From Massilibacteroides sp. (GTDB lineage: Bacteria; Bacteroidota; Bacteroidia; Bacteroidales; Tannerellaceae): DNA of 41,904 bases. The notes below the pieces were generated by a model. It saw nothing but the letters and a program-made list of their open reading frames with translations, did no database searches and had not been told where the DNA came from. A program made the position numbers and the translations under genes. Positions 19,213 through 28,788 of this stretch are shown here, in pieces. Where the stretch lies: positions 1-41,904 of the forward strand of contig JAQVZS010000022.1 of NCBI GenBank assembly GCA_028708075.1, in the 5' to 3' direction. How positions within the stretch are numbered: position 1 is the stretch's first letter; every line of letters begins with the position of its first letter.

Positions 19213-20166
19213 TTATAAACTTTCCAGTAACCGTTTAAGAACCACTTGCGCTGCGATTTCACGGTTCGCTGCTTCTGGAATGACGATACTTTGCGGACTT
19301 TCAATCACGTCGTCTGTGACAATCATATTTCGCCGAACAGGCAGGCAATGCATGAAGTAAGCATCATTCGTTAAGTTCATTTTTGCTTCATCAACCGTCC
19401 AGTTTCGGTCTTTACTCAAAATCTGTCCGTAGTTCGGATCCGTGTAAGCCGCCCAGTTTTTCGCGTAGATGAAATCCGCGCCTTCAAATGCTTTCGCCTG
19501 ATCATATTCGATCCGGGCTTTTCCCGTAAATTCGGGAGCCAATTCATAGCCTTGCGGATGTGTGATGACAAACTCATAATCCGCAACGTTCATCCATTCC
19601 GCAAAACTGTTGGGCACGGCCTGCGGCAAAGATCGGGGATGCGGTGCCCAGGTAAGAACTACCTTTGGACGAGCCGTTTTTTTGTATTCCTCAATCGTGA
19701 TTAAATCCGCGAAACTTTGTAGTGGATGTCTTGTCGCCGCTTCCATACTGAAAACAGGACGTCCTGAATAGTTAATAAACTGATTCAGTATTTTTTCATT
19801 GTAATCATCCTCTTTGTTTTCAAACCTGGCAAACGACCGTACTCCTATTACGTCACAATAACAGCCCATAACGGGAATTGCTTCCAATAAATGTTCCGGT
19901 TTATCTCCATCCATGATAATACCTCGCTCCGTTTCCAGCTTCCAAGCCCCCTGGTTGATGTCCAGAACGATTGTGTTCATTCCCAGATTCATCGCTGCCT
20001 TTTGTGTGCTGAGGCGCGTACGCAGACTGGAATTGAAAAAGATCATCAGTAACGTCTTGTTCTTCCCCAGTGCTGTATATTTATATTTGTCTTTTTTTAT
20101 TTCAAAAGCTTCTTGCACTGCTTGTTTTATATCGCCCAGATCATGGACACATGTGAAATTCCTCAT
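19213..20166 (-). CDS. argF': N-succinyl-L-ornithine carbamoyltransferase
   Basis: 317 residues. Transfers the carbamoyl group of carbamoyl phosphate to an acylated ornithine in the Bacteroidetes form of arginine synthesis. The carbamoyl-phosphate loop is SSLRTR (46-51), where standard OTCases have STRTR; HCLPVRR near the C-terminus is the family's catalytic Cys region. Residue 90 is Pro (DKPEHL). In the Bacteroides fragilis enzyme Pro90 marks use of N-succinylornithine, while the related Xanthomonas acetylornithine enzyme has Glu there, so the succinyl substrate is favoured. Last gene of the minus-strand operon, 11 bp after proA. Confidence 0.92.
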   Translation of the reverse strand: MRNFTCVHDLGDIKQAVQEAFEIKKDKYKYTALGKNKTLLMIFFNSSLRTRLSTQKAAMNLGMNTIVLDINQGAWKLETERGIIMDGDKPEHLLEAIPVMGCYCDVIGVRSFARFENKEDDYNEKILNQFINYSGRPVFSMEAATRHPLQSFADLITIEEYKKTARPKVVLTWAPHPRSLPQAVPNSFAEWMNVADYEFVITHPQGYELAPEFTGKARIEYDQAKAFEGADFIYAKNWAAYTDPNYGQILSKDRNWTVDEAKMNLTNDAYFMHCLPVRRNMIVTDDVIESPQSIVIPEAANREIAAQVVLKRLLESL

Positions 20167-20177
20167 AACTTGAATAT

Positions 20178-21428
20178 TTAAGAGTTGCGAATCTGACCGT
20201 TTCCTTCAATAATATATTTATACGTTGTTATTTCTGTCAATGCCATCGGTCCTCTGGCATGAGCTTTTTGTGTACTAATTCCGATTTCCGCACCGAAACC
20301 AAACTGAGCTCCATCCGTAAAAGCCGTCGAAACGTTGGCGTAGACACATGCGGCATCGACCATCTGTTCAAAGAGCCGGATAGCTTCTTTCGATTCACTG
20401 ACGATACATTCACTATGTTGCGAACTGTACCGGCCGATATGCGCGATCGCTTCCTTTTCCGAATTTACGGTACGAATACTCATTTTATAATCTAAGAATT
20501 CCGTTCCGAAACTGTTTTCCGTTGCTTTTTCCAGCAATCCATCCGGATAATGTCCCTGTAATGCCGCATATGCGGCTTCATCTGCGAAAATAATCACTTG
20601 ATGCCCTTTTAGTTTTTGGCAAAGATCGGGAAGATCTACTAAACGATCCGCATGGATAATCAAACAATCCAAGGCATTACAAACGCTGACCCTTCTTGTT
20701 TTCGCATTAGTAATGATCGCTTGTCCTTTTTTCAAGTCGCCGTTCTTGTCAAAATAGGTGTGGCAAATACCCGCTCCAGTTTCGATAATCGGGACACGCG
20801 CGTTTTCCCGGACAAATCGGATTAACCCCGAACTACCACGCGGGATAATTAAATCCACCAAGCCATTTGCCTTCAAAAGAATGTCGGTTGCTTCACGATC
20901 CGACGGCAAAAGCGTACAAGCGGCTTCACCTATCCCTTTTTCATGCAATACCGCGTGAATAATTTTCACCAACACTTCGTTTGAAAATTCAGCGTCTGAG
21001 CCTCCTTTTAGTACACAAACATTCCCGCTTTTCAAGCACAGCGAAAAAACATCGCAAGTTACGTTTGGGCGCGCCTCATAAATCACGCCGATCACACCGA
21101 AAGGAACAGAAACTTTGCGGATGAGCATTCCGTTTGGACGTGTCGTTTCGCTGAGCGTCCGGTCGAGAGGCGAGGGGAGAGAGGCCACGTTTTCCATATC
21201 TTCAGCTATACTTTCAACCCTTTTTCCCGTTAACTGTAACCGGTCGTATTTCGGATCTGCCGCCTCTATTCGCCGCAAATCTTTCTCGTTAGCCTGTAAT
21301 ATTTTTTCAATGTTTTCCCGCAACGCCGATGCCACGGCACGCAAGATTGTGTTTCTTTCTTCGTCAGTTAATCGATTCAGGCTCATTCTTTCTTCCGACG
21401 CTTTGATCAATAAATCCGTAGTCTTCAT
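20178..21428 (-). CDS. proA: Gamma-glutamyl phosphate reductase
   Basis: 416 residues, normal length for ProA. It reduces gamma-glutamyl phosphate to glutamate-5-semialdehyde with NADPH, the second step of proline synthesis. Seen are [17 protein letters not shown] (108-124), nucleotide-binding [10 protein letters not shown] (196-205) and the catalytic Cys222 in [11 protein letters not shown]. The gap to proB is 11 bp, so the pair that channels the unstable acyl phosphate is made from one mRNA. Confidence 0.96.
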   Translation of the reverse strand: MKTTDLLIKASEERMSLNRLTDEERNTILRAVASALRENIEKILQANEKDLRRIEAADPKYDRLQLTGKRVESIAEDMENVASLPSPLDRTLSETTRPNGMLIRKVSVPFGVIGVIYEARPNVTCDVFSLCLKSGNVCVLKGGSDAEFSNEVLVKIIHAVLHEKGIGEAACTLLPSDREATDILLKANGLVDLIIPRGSSGLIRFVRENARVPIIETGAGICHTYFDKNGDLKKGQAIITNAKTRRVSVCNALDCLIIHADRLVDLPDLCQKLKGHQVIIFADEAAYAALQGHYPDGLLEKATENSFGTEFLDYKMSIRTVNSEKEAIAHIGRYSSQHSECIVSESKEAIRLFEQMVDAACVYANVSTAFTDGAQFGFGAEIGISTQKAHARGPMALTEITTYKYIIEGNGQIRNS

Positions 21429-21439
21429 ACCAAAAGAAA

Positions 21440-22522
21440 TTAATCCAGATAAAGATAATCATAATGGATTAAAGGTTTTACATCCTTTACTCCCATTAAT
21501 TTGACGGCTTCCTTATTGTTATAGGCCGTACATCCGACGCCCAATTGTTTACCTTCCTCATTAAATAGTTTAACAATATCGTCTTTTTCGAACTCGCCAA
21601 TAATTCGGGTGACGCCAACCAATAGCACACTGGTCGCTTTCGGGCTGAGTAACGCTGTTTCCGCACCTTTGTTAATATGCACTTCTCCTTTAGCGAAACC
21701 TTCCGAATGTGCGATCCATTTTTTTACGCTGCTCACGGGTTTGGGCGAAGGAATAAAACGAGTACATACCGTTTTGCTGTCGTTTTTTAATAGTTCACAT
21801 AAGACATTTTCTCGTTTTCCGTTGGCAATTACAACTGCGATACCTTCTTCCGCCACTTTCCTGGCGATGCTGCATTTTGTTAACATACCCCCTCTACCGA
21901 AAGAAGATTTGCCGGGTTGTATGAATTCGGACAGATCTTCCTGAGTATCGTTTATTTCTGCTATTACGGATGTACCCGGTGAAGAAGGATCGCCATTGAA
22001 GATCCCGTCTATATTGCTGAGTATGATTAATGCATCCATATCCATCATTGCGGCGATAAGTCCGGAAAGCTCGTCGTTGTCCGTAAACATCAGTTCCGTG
22101 ACGGATATGGTGTCGTTTTCATTTACGATAGGAATCACTTTATTCTCCAGCATCACTTCCATGCAGTGTTTTTGATTCAGATAATGGGTTCGGCTACCGA
22201 AATTTTCTTTCGTGGTCAGCACCTGTCCGCAGACCAACCCATGTTCGCGAAATAACTCGTAATAACGATTAATCAGTTTGGCTTGCCCGACAGCTGAATA
22301 GAGTTGGCGTGCTGATACTGCATCCAGCTTTTTACTGACCTTTAGCTCACTTTTCCCTGAAGCGACCGCACCGGACGAAACCAATACAATTTCAATTCCC
22401 ATTTTATGAAGATCTGCTATCTGATCGACAAGGGCAGACATTCGCGTAAGATCTAATGTCCCGTCTTTTCGGGTCAACACATTGCTGCCTATTTTGACGG
22501 CAATTCGCTTAAATTTAAACAT
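21440..22522 (-). CDS. proB: Glutamate 5-kinase
   Basis: About 360 residues. Phosphorylates glutamate at the gamma carboxyl, the first and feedback-regulated step of proline synthesis. An amino-acid kinase domain opens with [16 protein letters not shown] and contains VNENDTISV and the FGRGGMLTK loop. A C-terminal PUA domain (about 270-360) is present. Two starts are possible: ATG at 22522, which places [12 protein letters not shown] at the N-terminus and does not overlap the upstream gene, or ATG at 22537, which overlaps it by 11 bp. I prefer 22522 because family members begin just before the kinase strand. Confidence 0.94.
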   Translation of the reverse strand: MFKFKRIAVKIGSNVLTRKDGTLDLTRMSALVDQIADLHKMGIEIVLVSSGAVASGKSELKVSKKLDAVSARQLYSAVGQAKLINRYYELFREHGLVCGQVLTTKENFGSRTHYLNQKHCMEVMLENKVIPIVNENDTISVTELMFTDNDELSGLIAAMMDMDALIILSNIDGIFNGDPSSPGTSVIAEINDTQEDLSEFIQPGKSSFGRGGMLTKCSIARKVAEEGIAVVIANGKRENVLCELLKNDSKTVCTRFIPSPKPVSSVKKWIAHSEGFAKGEVHINKGAETALLSPKATSVLLVGVTRIIGEFEKDDIVKLFNEEGKQLGVGCTAYNNKEAVKLMGVKDVKPLIHYDYLYLD

Positions 22523-22526
22523 TGTC

Positions 22527-24179
22527 TTATTTATCATTGTCCCGTATCTCTACCCTTCGTATCTTGCCACTGATGGTTTTAGGCAGTTCATCGACAAAAG
22601 CAATAATTCGTGGGTATTTATATGGGGCTGTCACCTGTTTTACATGATCCTGTAATTCCTTGACCAAGTCGTCATTCGCTTTTTCCTTATATTCTTTGGA
22701 CAGCACGATAGTTGCTTTGACGACCTGCCCCCGTATCTCGTCTGGAACACCAGTGATCGCGCATTCCACTACCGCTGGGTGAAGCATGAGCGCACTTTCT
22801 ACTTCAAACGGCCCGATTCGATAACCCGAACTCTTGATCACATCATCAACACGTCCGACAAACCAATAGTATCCGTCTTCATCCCTCCAGGCAACATCCC
22901 CTGTATGGTAGACGCCGTCATGCCATACCTGCCGCGTTAGATCCGGGTCGCGATAATATTCTTTAAACAAACCGAGTGGTTTCTTTTTTCCCGTTCGTAT
23001 TACGATTTCGCCCTGTTCGCCATCTTCGGCTGGCGAACCGTCTACGCGAATCAGATCCATTTCATATTGCGGATTAGGGACGCCCATTGATCCCGGTTTA
23101 GGATCCATCCATGGGAAAGTCGCGATCGTCAGGGTGGTTTCCGTCTGGCCGAAACCTTCCATCAGCTTAATACCTGTTTGTTTTAAAAACGTATCGAAAA
23201 CAGCCGGATTGAGCGCTTCGCCTGCGATTGTGCAGTATTTCAAAGACGAAAGGTCGTAGTGTGTTAAATTTTCCCGAATCAGGAAACGAAAGATGGTGGG
23301 TGGTGCACATAGTGATGTGATTCGGTATTTTTGAATCATCTCCAGCATCGCTGAAGGTGTAAATTTTTCATGGTCGTATACGAAAACCGTCGCTCCGGCA
23401 ATCCATTGCCCGTAAAGCTTTCCCCAAACAGCTTTTCCCCACCCTGTGTCGGCAATTGTTAGGTGAAGACTATCTTCTTTCAAGTTGTGCCAGAACGACG
23501 CGGTTACGATATGTCCCAACGGATAGGTGAAGTCATGCGCTACCATTTTCGGATTTCCCGTCGTGCCCGAAGTAAAATACATCAGCGAAATATCGTCGTT
23601 TGTATTGACCTTTTTCGGACGAACAAATGTTTTCGCTTCCCGGATCCCTTGGTGAAAATCCAGAAACCCTTCTTTAACTAACGGCCCCACAGATACTAAT
23701 GTCTCAATAGTCGGCGATGCGGGCACAGCCTCTTTTACATGCTTACAGATTTCTTCTTCACCGGCACAAACGATCATCTTGATCCCTGCCGCGTTATTCC
23801 GGTATACAATATCTTTCTTTGTCAGCAAATGAGTTGCCGGAATGACGATTGCTCCCAGTTTATGAAGTGCTACAATCGAAAACCAAAATTCATAACGTCG
23901 TTTCAGGATTAACATGACCATGTCGCCACGCCCGATTCCCAAAGACTGGAAATAAGAAGCGGTCTGATCTGAGTATCGTTTCATGTCGGCAAAAGAAAAA
24001 TCCGCATGTTCCCCTTTGTCGTTGGTCCAACACAATGCTTGTTTTTCGGGCTCTTCTTCCGCCCAGACATCTACTACATCGTATCCAAAATTAAAGTTGT
24101 CGGGTACGTTAATTCTAAAATTGTTTATAAAATCCTCTTGAGAATTAAAAAACGTTTGGTCAATATATTTTTCCAACAT
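22527..24179 (-). CDS. AMP-forming acyl-CoA synthetase (medium-chain/acetyl-CoA synthetase-like)
   Basis: 550 residues of the ANL superfamily. The P-loop motif [12 protein letters not shown] is at 201-212; the later motifs [20 protein letters not shown] and [13 protein letters not shown] bind adenylate and hinge the two domains; the C-terminal catalytic lysine is K539 in [10 protein letters not shown]. It activates a carboxylic acid as acyl-AMP and then acyl-CoA. ACSM-like spacing suggests a short- or medium-chain acid. No signal peptide. It is second in the operon, 21 bp after the XRE-cupin gene, an arrangement that suggests the regulator answers to its substrate or product. The link to proline genes is only positional. 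Confidence 0.85.
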   Translation of the reverse strand: MLEKYIDQTFFNSQEDFINNFRINVPDNFNFGYDVVDVWAEEEPEKQALCWTNDKGEHADFSFADMKRYSDQTASYFQSLGIGRGDMVMLILKRRYEFWFSIVALHKLGAIVIPATHLLTKKDIVYRNNAAGIKMIVCAGEEEICKHVKEAVPASPTIETLVSVGPLVKEGFLDFHQGIREAKTFVRPKKVNTNDDISLMYFTSGTTGNPKMVAHDFTYPLGHIVTASFWHNLKEDSLHLTIADTGWGKAVWGKLYGQWIAGATVFVYDHEKFTPSAMLEMIQKYRITSLCAPPTIFRFLIRENLTHYDLSSLKYCTIAGEALNPAVFDTFLKQTGIKLMEGFGQTETTLTIATFPWMDPKPGSMGVPNPQYEMDLIRVDGSPAEDGEQGEIVIRTGKKKPLGLFKEYYRDPDLTRQVWHDGVYHTGDVAWRDEDGYYWFVGRVDDVIKSSGYRIGPFEVESALMLHPAVVECAITGVPDEIRGQVVKATIVLSKEYKEKANDDLVKELQDHVKQVTAPYKYPRIIAFVDELPKTISGKIRRVEIRDNDK

Positions 24180-24200
24180 AAGTTCGTTATCTGTTGATGC

Positions 24201-24755
24201 TTATAAAATGATTGCGAGAAATTGCACTTTCTTACCGTCCAAAGCCTGCATGCCGTGTGGAAGAGATGAATCGAAATAGATACTGTCTCCTTCATTCAGA
24301 ATCAAATCTTTGCCGTTAATCTGAATCAGCATTCGTCCGTGTAAGACGAAGTTGAATTCTTGTCCCGAATGGGTGTTCTGGAAGATAGGTTCTCCTTCCG
24401 GTTTGGGATGTACGGTGACAATAAATGGATCGGCTTTTCGGTCGCTGAAGCCCATGCCCAACGATTGATATTTGTACACTTTCGTTCGTTCTACCGCTTC
24501 ACCTTTCCCTTTGCGGGTAATAAAATACGCGCTCATTTTCGGCTCACTCCCAAACATGAGGGTGGTTAATTCAATATTATACTTCTGAGCGATTCGGTGC
24601 AACACACCGACAGAAATATCGACTTGACCGCTCTCAAGCAACAAATAATCTTCTTTGCTCATGTGGCAAACCTTGCCCATTTCTTCCGGAGAGATATCCA
24701 GCACATCTCTCAGGCCGGCTAACCGTTTGGCAATTTGTTCGATTTGTTCGTTCAT
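24201..24755 (-). CDS. XRE-family regulator with C-terminal cupin domain
   Basis: 184 residues. An N-terminal helix-turn-helix (about 5-67: DISPEEMGKVCHMSKEDYLL, then SGQVDISVGVLHRIAQKYNI) is followed by a small cupin barrel (about 108-180) with HSGQEFNFVLHGRM and GDSIYFDSSLPHGMQ. Such proteins are local repressors or activators whose cupin binds a small ligand. It heads the acyl-CoA synthetase-proB-proA-argF' operon and stands divergent to pruA across 233 bp, so it could control both sides. The ligand is unknown. Confidence 0.87.
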   Translation of the reverse strand: MNEQIEQIAKRLAGLRDVLDISPEEMGKVCHMSKEDYLLLESGQVDISVGVLHRIAQKYNIELTTLMFGSEPKMSAYFITRKGKGEAVERTKVYKYQSLGMGFSDRKADPFIVTVHPKPEGEPIFQNTHSGQEFNFVLHGRMLIQINGKDLILNEGDSIYFDSSLPHGMQALDGKKVQFLAIIL

Positions 24756-24784
24756 TTTTGCTGATTTGTTAAGATGATAGAGAA

Positions 24785-24792
24785 CAAAGATA
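24785..24792 (-). promoter_or_regulatory. -7 element for the XRE-cupin operon
   Basis: Read on the minus strand the octamer is TATCTTTG, a full TAnnTTTG match, 29 bp before the regulator ATG. No TTTG is found at the -33 position. The same octamer occurs before the ROK gene at 28752-28759. Confidence 0.5.
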
Positions 24793-24988
24793 GAGATAAA
24801 AAAAGAGTTGTTATAAAAAAGAAGTACAATGTTTCAAAATGAAAGCAGAAAACGGGGGATGAAAAGATATACTATATCGATTTGCTCGGTTGAAGATTAT
24901 TTAACAGTCTATGATATTTCGATACAGTTAATATTTACTAAGTTTACGCATGTAAAACGCACACAAATAATTTATAAACATTTTTATC

Positions 24989-26620
24989 ATGGATAACGCT
25001 ATTTTCAGGTTTCCTAAACCAGTAAACGAACCAGTGAAAGCTTATGCGCCGGGCTCAAGTGAAAAAAAATTATTAAAACAAGCGCTTGCGCAACTCGCTT
25101 CCGAAGAATGGGAGATTCCATTGGTTATCGGAGGGAAAGAAGTGCGCACAGGAAATACCGGCAAAGTGGTTATGCCACATGATCGTAAACATGTGTTGGC
25201 TACGTATCATAAAGCCGGTGAAAAAGAAGTGCAGATGGCAATCGATGCTGCTATGGCCGCTCATCAGGAATGGTCTGAACTTCCCTGGGTGGAACGTGCA
25301 TCCGTAATGTTACGTGTCGCTGAATTGTTAGGCACAAAATATCGCTATGTGTTGAACGCATCCTTAATGCTCGGACAAAGTAAAAATCCGTATCAGGCAG
25401 AAATTGATGCGCCTTGCGAATTGATCGACTTCCTCCGCTTCAGCACGTATTACGCTGGACAGGTGTATGCCGACCAACCATATTCCGATACCGGAATTTT
25501 GAACCGCATGGAATACCGTGCGTTAGAAGGTTTCGTATTCTCGTTGACTCCATTCAACTTTACCTCAATTGCTGGTAACTTGAATATGGGGCCTGCGATG
25601 ATGGGGAATACGGCCGTATGGAAACCTTCTACCACGGCTTTGCATTCGAACTATTTATTAATGAAGGTGTTCAAAGAAGCCGGGCTGCCCGACGGAGTCG
25701 TAAACTTTATTCCGGGGCAAGGAAGCGTGATTGGTAAGGTGGTAACCCAGAGTCCGGATTTGGGTGGGTTCCATTTCACCGGATCGACTTCTACCTTCAA
25801 TACATTGTGGCGCCAGATGGGTGAAAATTTGGGACATTATAAATCTTATCCCAAGATCGTTGGTGAAACAGGAGGAAAAAACTTTGTGTTCGTCCATCCT
25901 TCGGCCCCTGCTTTAGACGTTGCTACGGCTTTAGTTCGCGGTGCCTTTGAATATCAGGGACAGAAATGTTCGGCTGCTTCACGCGCGTATATCCCTGCTT
26001 CTTTGTGGAAAGAGATAAAAGAGTATATGGGTGATATGCTGAAAGAAATCAAAATGGGCGATCCGTGTGATTTTACTAATTTTGTCAATGCGGTGATCGA
26101 CGAGGCTTCTTTCGATAATATAATGGGATATATTGATTACGCAAAACATGCTTCCGATGCCGAAATCCTTTTCGGAGGAAAAGGGGATAAGTCTGTCGGC
26201 TATTTTGTCGAACCTACGGTCATTTTGACTACAAACCCGATGTTCAAAACGATGGCGGAAGAGATTTTCGGCCCGGTTTTGACTGTTTATATTTACGAAG
26301 ACGATAAATACGATGAAACACTTGAATTATGCGATCGCACTTCGCCTTATGGACTGACCGGATCTATCTTTGCGCGCGATCGTTTCGCAATAGATAAAGC
26401 ATTCAATAAGCTGCGCTATGCCGCTGGCAACTTCTATATCAATGATAAACCGACTGGTGCGGTGATTGCTCAACAACCATTCGGCGGCTCCAGAGCTTCG
26501 GGTACAAACGACAAGGCGGGGGGCCCATTGAACTTAATTCGTTGGACAAACGCACGTGCGATTAAGGAAACATTGGTTTCTCCTACGCATTACGGATATC
26601 CGTTTCTGGGTGAAGAATAA
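24989..26620 (+). CDS. pruA: L-glutamate gamma-semialdehyde dehydrogenase (P5C dehydrogenase)
   Basis: 543 residues, the length of the group I P5CDH. Oxidises glutamate semialdehyde to glutamate with NAD+, the second step of proline breakdown. The fold signatures are LTPFNFTSIAGN (186-197), FTGST (263-267), catalytic-base E293 in VGETGGKN and nucleophile C327 in YQGQKCSAASR. It is followed after 25 bp by proline dehydrogenase, so this is a separate two-protein version of bifunctional PutA. The leader to the divergent regulator contains TAAGTTTA (24939-24946), a one-mismatch -7 box. Confidence 0.96.
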   Translation: MDNAIFRFPKPVNEPVKAYAPGSSEKKLLKQALAQLASEEWEIPLVIGGKEVRTGNTGKVVMPHDRKHVLATYHKAGEKEVQMAIDAAMAAHQEWSELPWVERASVMLRVAELLGTKYRYVLNASLMLGQSKNPYQAEIDAPCELIDFLRFSTYYAGQVYADQPYSDTGILNRMEYRALEGFVFSLTPFNFTSIAGNLNMGPAMMGNTAVWKPSTTALHSNYLLMKVFKEAGLPDGVVNFIPGQGSVIGKVVTQSPDLGGFHFTGSTSTFNTLWRQMGENLGHYKSYPKIVGETGGKNFVFVHPSAPALDVATALVRGAFEYQGQKCSAASRAYIPASLWKEIKEYMGDMLKEIKMGDPCDFTNFVNAVIDEASFDNIMGYIDYAKHASDAEILFGGKGDKSVGYFVEPTVILTTNPMFKTMAEEIFGPVLTVYIYEDDKYDETLELCDRTSPYGLTGSIFARDRFAIDKAFNKLRYAAGNFYINDKPTGAVIAQQPFGGSRASGTNDKAGGPLNLIRWTNARAIKETLVSPTHYGYPFLGEE

Positions 26621-26645
26621 CGTTGTTCGTTAATGTGTTCGAAAT

Positions 26646-27821
26646 ATGTTGGACTTTAATAATCTCGAGATTGCGTTTTCATCGAAAACGCAATCTGAAT
26701 TAAAAAATGCGTATTGGCTTTTCAATACGATCAAATACCCGGGGTTAGTAAAAATGGCTAAAGTAGCGACGAATATAGCGCTGAAAATCCATTTTCCCTT
26801 AGCTTGGGCTGTGAAGCCTACTCTTTATAAACAATTCGTAGGTGGTGAAACTCTGGAAGATTGTGCAGGTACAATAGACCATTTGAAAAAGTTCAGGGTC
26901 TATTCTACGTTGGATTTTTCGGCTGAAGGAAAGAAAACGCCCGAAGGTATTCAGGCAACGTTTGACGAAACCATGCGTTCGGTGGATTATGCCGGGAAAA
27001 ATCCGGATGTGGCCTATGCGGTGTTTAAACCCTCTACATTGACTTACGATGAATTGTTTTCCAAAGTTTCCGAAAAAAGAGGAGAACTGACTGTTGAGGA
27101 AATCAAAGAATATCGTGAGTTTACCGAACGTTTTATGTCTTTGTGTCAACGCGCGTACGATAATAATGTGCGTATTTTGGTGGATGCAGAGGATTATTGT
27201 TTTCAGAATGCCATCGACGAGTTGACTGATGAAGCTATGCGCAAGTTCAATAAAAAACGGGCGATTGTGTTTGCAACGTTGCAAATGTATCGTCATGACC
27301 GGATGCCTTATTTGCGTCGTATTCTGCAAGATGCGGAAGAAAAAGAATATTATCCGGGAATAAAATTTGTTCGTGGCGCCTATATGGAAGAAGAGCGGGC
27401 GCGTGCTGCTGCTTACGGATATCCCGATCCGATTTGTAAAGACAAAGTAGCTACGGATGCGAATTTCGACGAAGGAGTTGCTTTTGTCGTTACACATTTA
27501 AACCGTATGGAATTGTTTATGGGTACGCATAACGAAACGAGTAATTACAAATTGGCTAAGGAATTGGTGGAAAAGGGGTATGCACCTGGCGATAAGCGTG
27601 TTTTCTTTGCGCAATTGTTGGGAATGAGCGATAATATTTCTTTTAATCTGGCGAATGCCGGTTATAATGTAACCAAATATGTTCCGTATGCCCGTGTTAG
27701 CGATGTGCTTCCTTATTTGATTCGTCGAGCGGAAGAAAATACTTCGGTGGCGGGACAAACCGGACGCGAACTACGTATGCTTAAAACGGAAATAGACAGG
27801 AGAAAGACCGTGAAGAATTAA
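26646..27821 (+). CDS. Proline dehydrogenase
   Basis: 391 residues. FAD-linked oxidation of proline to pyrroline-5-carboxylate. The (beta-alpha)8 barrel shows VRGAYMEEERARA and GTHN, and the conserved PYLIRRAEEN, whose two arginines and glutamate bind proline. It lacks a DNA-binding or dehydrogenase domain, so it is the stand-alone form. Cotranscribed with pruA. Electrons from its FAD probably go to the membrane quinone pool (family knowledge). The large inverted repeat at 27865-27954 starts 44 bp after the stop. Confidence 0.93.
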   Translation: MLDFNNLEIAFSSKTQSELKNAYWLFNTIKYPGLVKMAKVATNIALKIHFPLAWAVKPTLYKQFVGGETLEDCAGTIDHLKKFRVYSTLDFSAEGKKTPEGIQATFDETMRSVDYAGKNPDVAYAVFKPSTLTYDELFSKVSEKRGELTVEEIKEYREFTERFMSLCQRAYDNNVRILVDAEDYCFQNAIDELTDEAMRKFNKKRAIVFATLQMYRHDRMPYLRRILQDAEEKEYYPGIKFVRGAYMEEERARAAAYGYPDPICKDKVATDANFDEGVAFVVTHLNRMELFMGTHNETSNYKLAKELVEKGYAPGDKRVFFAQLLGMSDNISFNLANAGYNVTKYVPYARVSDVLPYLIRRAEENTSVAGQTGRELRMLKTEIDRRKTVKN

Positions 27822-27864
27822 TTTTTTCTTCCCGCTAAATAATTTCTTTGTTCCCAATGAATTG

Positions 27865-27954
27865 TTATTACCACAGTTGTCAAAAATTATTACCACAGTT
27901 ATCAAAATAAATTACGATAACTGTGGTAATAATTTTTGACAACTGTGGTAATAA
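27865..27954. repeat. Inverted repeat made of four copies of a 17-bp unit
   Basis: Arms 27865-27903 and 27916-27954 are perfect 39-bp reverse complements around a 12-nt loop. Each arm is itself two direct copies of TTATTACCACAGTTRTC, 22 bp apart (R = G in the outer, A in the inner copy). As RNA it makes a long hairpin; as DNA it offers four sites spaced at about two helical turns. It lies between the proline dehydrogenase and an unknown gene. No flanking duplication was seen. Confidence 0.9.
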
Positions 27955-28109
27955 TTTACCCTCTCGAACGAAAAAAAGTTTGATCCCGATGCTCAAAAAG
28001 AAATAATCCGAAGAAAAAAGAAAGCCTTAATTCTATGAGCAAAAATCACATTATTAATTTTCTTTTTCTGTTTTACTCGCTATATTTATCTCTTCTTAAA
28101 TGTTTTAAT

Positions 28110-28727
28110 ATGAAGAAATGGATCGTTGGTTTGCTTTTTTTCTGTATGACGAGTTATTGTATGGGGCAAAACAAGAATGTTTTTACTGAGGCCGTCAAAT
28201 TGGCGGTGAATCGACAAATGCAAACGTATCCGAAGTCTACGCTGAAAGATTTATACAAGAATTTTTTTCAAGACAGGTATGGTCCCGGACATTTAATCGC
28301 GGATACGGCTGCCGCCGCGGCATATATTCGTCGGGAGTTGGCAGCTATGGAGCGTTCGGATGGTCTTTTGTTGGAGGAAATCGGCTGGGAAGGACGTTTT
28401 TATCGGGTGAATCTCTCTTTATTGAAAGATGGAACGATTCCTTATCCGGTTTTTTTTGATGCGTTTGTTCGAAGTGTGAATCAATTGGGGTTGGTTCCGA
28501 TTCCGGTTTGGAGTAAAGAATGGGATGAAATTGAAAGAATTATTGCCGGAATGAATCTGAATTTGCCAAATTTTGAAAAGGATCGCCTTGAAATAGAAAA
28601 ACGCTTATCGCAGGGGGACTATGTGGGGCATCATAGCGAACTGTTCGAAAAGACGTACGCTCCGCATTATCGAATTATTCGAAAGGAAATTTTTGAGAAA
28701 GAGTTGAGGCCTTACCTGAAAAGATGA
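28110..28727 (+). CDS. Secreted protein of unknown function
   Basis: 205 residues from ATG 28110, where the signal peptide MKKWIVGLLFFCMTSYCMG begins; an in-frame ATG at 28035 would add 25 hydrophobic residues and is less likely. After cleavage the protein contains LKDLYKNFFQDRYGPGHLI and YVGHHSELFEKTYAPHYRII, conserved-looking stretches with His, Tyr and acidic residues. I do not recognise a domain; it looks periplasmic or exported and soluble. It stands alone, with its own leader (27955-28109), between proline breakdown and the ROK gene. Confidence 0.75.
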   Translation: MKKWIVGLLFFCMTSYCMGQNKNVFTEAVKLAVNRQMQTYPKSTLKDLYKNFFQDRYGPGHLIADTAAAAAYIRRELAAMERSDGLLLEEIGWEGRFYRVNLSLLKDGTIPYPVFFDAFVRSVNQLGLVPIPVWSKEWDEIERIIAGMNLNLPNFEKDRLEIEKRLSQGDYVGHHSELFEKTYAPHYRIIRKEIFEKELRPYLKR

Positions 28728-28751
28728 AAAGGAATTATTAAAATAATTTGT

Positions 28752-28759
28752 TATCTTTG
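28752..28759 (+). promoter_or_regulatory. -7 element for the ROK gene
   Basis: TATCTTTG fits TAnnTTTG exactly and lies 29 bp before the ATG. No TTTG stands 19-21 bp upstream, so the -33 box is poor. Confidence 0.5.
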
Positions 28760-28788
28760 TCTTTATTAATGGAAAAACATCAACAATT

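Noticed and set aside
26799-27497. 232-codon minus-strand frame inside proline dehydrogenase
   Set aside because: Antisense shadow of a clear gene; the translation is rich in His, Phe and Arg without any domain.
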